From Muribaculaceae bacterium (GTDB lineage: Bacteria; Bacteroidota; Bacteroidia; Bacteroidales; Muribaculaceae), in NCBI GenBank assembly GCA_022509205.1, contig JAFLTR010000022.1, positions 1 through 39,103 on the forward strand: 39,103 nt of DNA, read 5' to 3'. The notes beneath the pieces are model-generated. The model saw only the letters and a list, made by a program, of their open reading frames with translations, was not told the DNA's origin and made no database searches. Shown piece by piece: positions 37,095 to 39,103 of this stretch (positions within the stretch are counted from its first letter, which is position 1; the number at the start of each line of letters is the position of its first letter). Both the position numbers and the translations under genes were made by a program.

Positions 37095-38006
37095 TTAAAA
37101 ACGAGAAGCTTTGAGCCTAAGCCCCGTTTTTTCGTGCAAACCGAAAAAGAGGTTCATAACATGTACTGCATCTCCGGCTCCTCCCCTCATTCTTGCATCA
37201 GAGACAACTTTTATCTCTAAAACGTCGTTTTCCGGTTTATCCAGGTAAATGACAGTTTTCTGTGTGCCCTCAACTTCTACAGCAGTTATTTCACTTCGAG
37301 AGAGAAAAGTGAAATTATGATCGTCATAAATTCCTTCGTATATTTTTTCAATTTCCTCTAAAGGCAACGTATTTTTAATTTTAATCTTAGTGACGGATGA
37401 TCTAAGTTCTTTCGGTTCAGGATTCACAGTAAGATTAATCAAACAATTGAAACTGCTCTGTCGTTCTTTCAAGATTCTGGTCACTATTTCTTTCAATGAA
37501 GCAATATTTGAAGTATTGGTCAGTTCTTGGGGCAAAGAGATATTTATGTCAATTTCACTATTAAGGAGGAGAAAATTAGCCAAAGGTGCCAAGGCAATCA
37601 AGGCAGGCACAACGGCAGGAGGGAGAATGTAAGCAACTCTCGCACCTCTTACCAGGCTTTTTCTGTTGATTTCCGACAGACCGTCTTCGACACCGACACC
37701 CGGGATAAAGTCACGACTCAAAGCCACAACCTTTAATTCAGGCAAATTATTCAACTGAGCCACAATTTTTTCGGATAGTTCATTTCTTTCATTGATAAAA
37801 AGCAGATCCAAATCCTCAATATTAATTTTATCAGTGAAATAGAGAGGTGATTCTCCGATCAGACCATGATGTAAGGAAGAGACACTTCTTCCCGTCAGAG
37901 CGGGAGCATAAAGGTTAGAAATTACCGTTTCAGGATGATTTATAAGAATACGGATAATTTCTCCCGCGATTAGAGTATCTGCACCTAATATACCGATCTT
38001 AACCAT
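37095..38006 (-). CDS. ArgC-like (N-acetyl-gamma-glutamyl-phosphate reductase family) pseudoenzyme
   Basis: 303-residue protein with the ArgC layout: an N-terminal nucleotide-binding fold (KIGILGADTLIAGEIIRILINHP at 3-25, HHGLIGE at 46-52) and a C-terminal dehydrogenase-like domain ending in MRGGAGDAVHVMNLFFGLHEKTGL. In true ArgC the active-site motif NPGCxPT follows the GLPExNR segment. Here the matching stretch reads AYILPPAVVPA (residues 125-135) and has no cysteine. The catalytic histidine region also lacks His. The enzyme reaction of ArgC is therefore unlikely. The gene overlaps the bifunctional nuclease gene by 8 bp. The frame is intact, so this is a conserved-looking divergent gene rather than a decayed one. 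Confidence 0.75.
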   Translation of the reverse strand: MVKIGILGADTLIAGEIIRILINHPETVISNLYAPALTGRSVSSLHHGLIGESPLYFTDKINIEDLDLLFINERNELSEKIVAQLNNLPELKVVALSRDFIPGVGVEDGLSEINRKSLVRGARVAYILPPAVVPALIALAPLANFLLLNSEIDINISLPQELTNTSNIASLKEIVTRILKERQSSFNCLINLTVNPEPKELRSSVTKIKIKNTLPLEEIEKIYEGIYDDHNFTFLSRSEITAVEVEGTQKTVIYLDKPENDVLEIKVVSDARMRGGAGDAVHVMNLFFGLHEKTGLRLKASRF

Positions 38007-38601
38007 TTTCCTGCCTTTTTTTTATTTCCGCCTGAATTCTCGCCGCCTCTTCATAATCTTCTTTCATAGAGGCTTTTTCCATAGCTTTGGCCAACTGTTC
38101 GAGCGACATCGCTTCAAGACCCTTTGATTCAGCTACTTTTACATCTATAACCGGAGGCTTTACGGGAGGAACCACTTTTCTTTTCTTTTCAGAGGGATCG
38201 AAACTTGCTTCTCTGATTACATCTTCAGTGGTGTATATAGGAGCTTCACACCGGATTGCAAGGGCTATGGCATCAGACGACCTTGTGTCGATGATATGCT
38301 CAGATATTCCATCGGTAAGAACGAGATCAGCTGTAAAAACACCGGTGTCAAGTCTCCGAATCATTACATATTTCAGGTTTATGCCGAATTCCTGGAGAGT
38401 CGTCACCATTATATCATGAGTAAGAGGTCGAGGTGTTTTTATTTCCTGAAGCTTACACTCAATAGCCTGTGCTTCAGGGAAACCTATTATGATAGGAATC
38501 CGTCTGGATGTGCCAACCTGTTGCAGAATCAACGCATAAACACCGGATTCAATCTGATTGTAGGTTATACCTATTAATTCAAGTCTATATTTATCTTCCA
38601 T
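37999..38601 (-). CDS. Bifunctional nuclease (DUF151) with C-terminal UVR domain
   Basis: 200-residue protein. Residues 1-130 form the bifunctional nuclease (BFN/DUF151) domain, with RRIPIIIGFPEAQAIE near 32-47 and DTRSSDAIALAIRCEAPIY near 104-122. A Lys/Pro linker leads to a UvrB/UvrC-type motif at the end (EQLAKAMEKAS...YEEAARIQAEI), which mediates protein contact in nucleotide-excision repair proteins. Family members have RNase and DNase activity in plants; the bacterial role is unclear. The ATG at 38601, two bases after the mnmA stop, was chosen over an upstream in-frame ATG inside mnmA. Confidence 0.85.
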   Translation of the reverse strand: MEDKYRLELIGITYNQIESGVYALILQQVGTSRRIPIIIGFPEAQAIECKLQEIKTPRPLTHDIMVTTLQEFGINLKYVMIRRLDTGVFTADLVLTDGISEHIIDTRSSDAIALAIRCEAPIYTTEDVIREASFDPSEKKRKVVPPVKPPVIDVKVAESKGLEAMSLEQLAKAMEKASMKEDYEEAARIQAEIKKRQENG

Positions 38602-38603
38602 GT

Positions 38604-39103
38604 TCAATTTTGATTCAAAGTAATAAGAGCAGAACCGAGACAAATTTTCTCATCAGGAGTGTAGATAATTGCATATTGACCCGGTGCTATGCCCTGTATG
38701 TCATCATCAGACTCCAATGTTAGATTGGATCCATCACCTTCCGTTATCAGGGTACCCGCATGAAACTCCGGAACGTGTCTTATTTTAAAAGCAACTTTTA
38801 TTTTATTTTTATCAGAATTCCGGTCTATTTTGGGGTTCAAGGATTGCAACAGATCTCCTTTGTTTTCATCCTGGAGCTTAAAGGGGTCGATAGTTATCCA
38901 ATTTGGTTCGGTCAGATAAATCGTCTTGCCATATTGCAAGGGAGTATCGTAGCCTTTAGACACATAAATGATGTTTTCCGGGATGTTTTTTTTAACCACA
39001 AACCAGGGGCCGCCTCCAAGTCTTAAGCCTTTCCTTTGCCCAATAGTATAGAACCAGAAACCGTCGTGTTCTCCAATTTTTTTACCTGTTTCAATTTCAA
39101 CCA
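38604..39103 (-). CDS. mnmA: tRNA 2-thiouridylase MnmA (partial, N-terminus off window)
   Basis: C-terminal 165 residues of the enzyme that thiolates U34 of Lys, Glu and Gln tRNAs. The first visible residues, ETGKKIGEHDGFWFYTIGQR and then KGLRLGGGPWFV, are the strongly conserved MnmA central segment. The C-terminal beta domain shows KIRHVPEFHAGTL and the PGQYAIIY pattern, with a C-terminal LGSALI. The ATP-binding PP-loop and catalytic cysteines lie beyond the window. The stop is followed within 2 bp by the bifunctional nuclease gene, so the two are likely one transcript. Confidence 0.92.
   Translation of the reverse strand, partial: VEIETGKKIGEHDGFWFYTIGQRKGLRLGGGPWFVVKKNIPENIIYVSKGYDTPLQYGKTIYLTEPNWITIDPFKLQDENKGDLLQSLNPKIDRNSDKNKIKVAFKIRHVPEFHAGTLITEGDGSNLTLESDDDIQGIAPGQYAIIYTPDEKICLGSALITLNQN

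Overview
The window looks like a chromosomal segment of a Bacteroidales bacterium (Bacteroidota), perhaps Muribaculaceae or a relative; the family is a guess. The evidence is promoters of the form TTG-N19-TAnnTTTG, weak Shine-Dalgarno sites, a TamA-like outer-membrane lipoprotein, a fused Xly/golvesin-type amidase, a DUF4922 protein and a Bacteroidota-style thiamine operon. Most genes are housekeeping. No tRNA, rRNA, CRISPR array, transposase or complete insertion sequence was seen.

Layout. 1-2210 (-): class A penicillin-binding protein, C-terminus cut by the window edge. 2211-2683: non-coding, with a strong minus-strand promoter and a hairpin. 2684-5004 (-): flavin reductase and phosphohexomutase, coupled by TAATG. 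5149-11980 (+): an envelope cluster of exported amidase, two-domain glycosyltransferase, GalT/HIT-like DUF4922 protein and AmpG-like permease. 11934-14967 (-): TamL-like lipoprotein and HAD phosphatase. 15206-18158 (+): DUF486 membrane protein, tRNA-dihydrouridine synthase, MTA/SAH nucleosidase and a BASS-family transporter. 18162-19642 (-): DEAD-box helicase preceded by a 51-residue basic protein. 19736-21173 (+): AlkZ-related protein, then Fe/Mn superoxide dismutase with a clear terminator.

21253-27362 (-): thiamine operon in transcription order: promoter, TPP riboswitch, terminator, thiD, thiS, a tenI/thiE-like gene, thiE, thiG, thiC, thiH. The riboswitch appears to work by attenuation: part of the aptamer can form a 10-bp helix with the 5' side of the terminator. 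No thiF is present in the operon.

27486-31906 (+): an AT-rich two-gene unit encoding two different DUF262 proteins. The first also has a DUF1524/HNH-like nuclease end; the second has no recognisable nuclease. This is the best candidate for an undescribed or poorly described defence system here. 31980-39103 (-): a tightly packed run transcribed mnmA (partial), bifunctional nuclease, ArgC-like pseudoenzyme, single-stranded-DNA-binding protein, speA, truA, ligA.

Functionally, the segment combines envelope building and peptidoglycan turnover, thiamine synthesis, tRNA modification and DNA maintenance. The DUF262 pair is the one clearly accessory insert. All calls rest on reading motifs and gene order; no database search was run.
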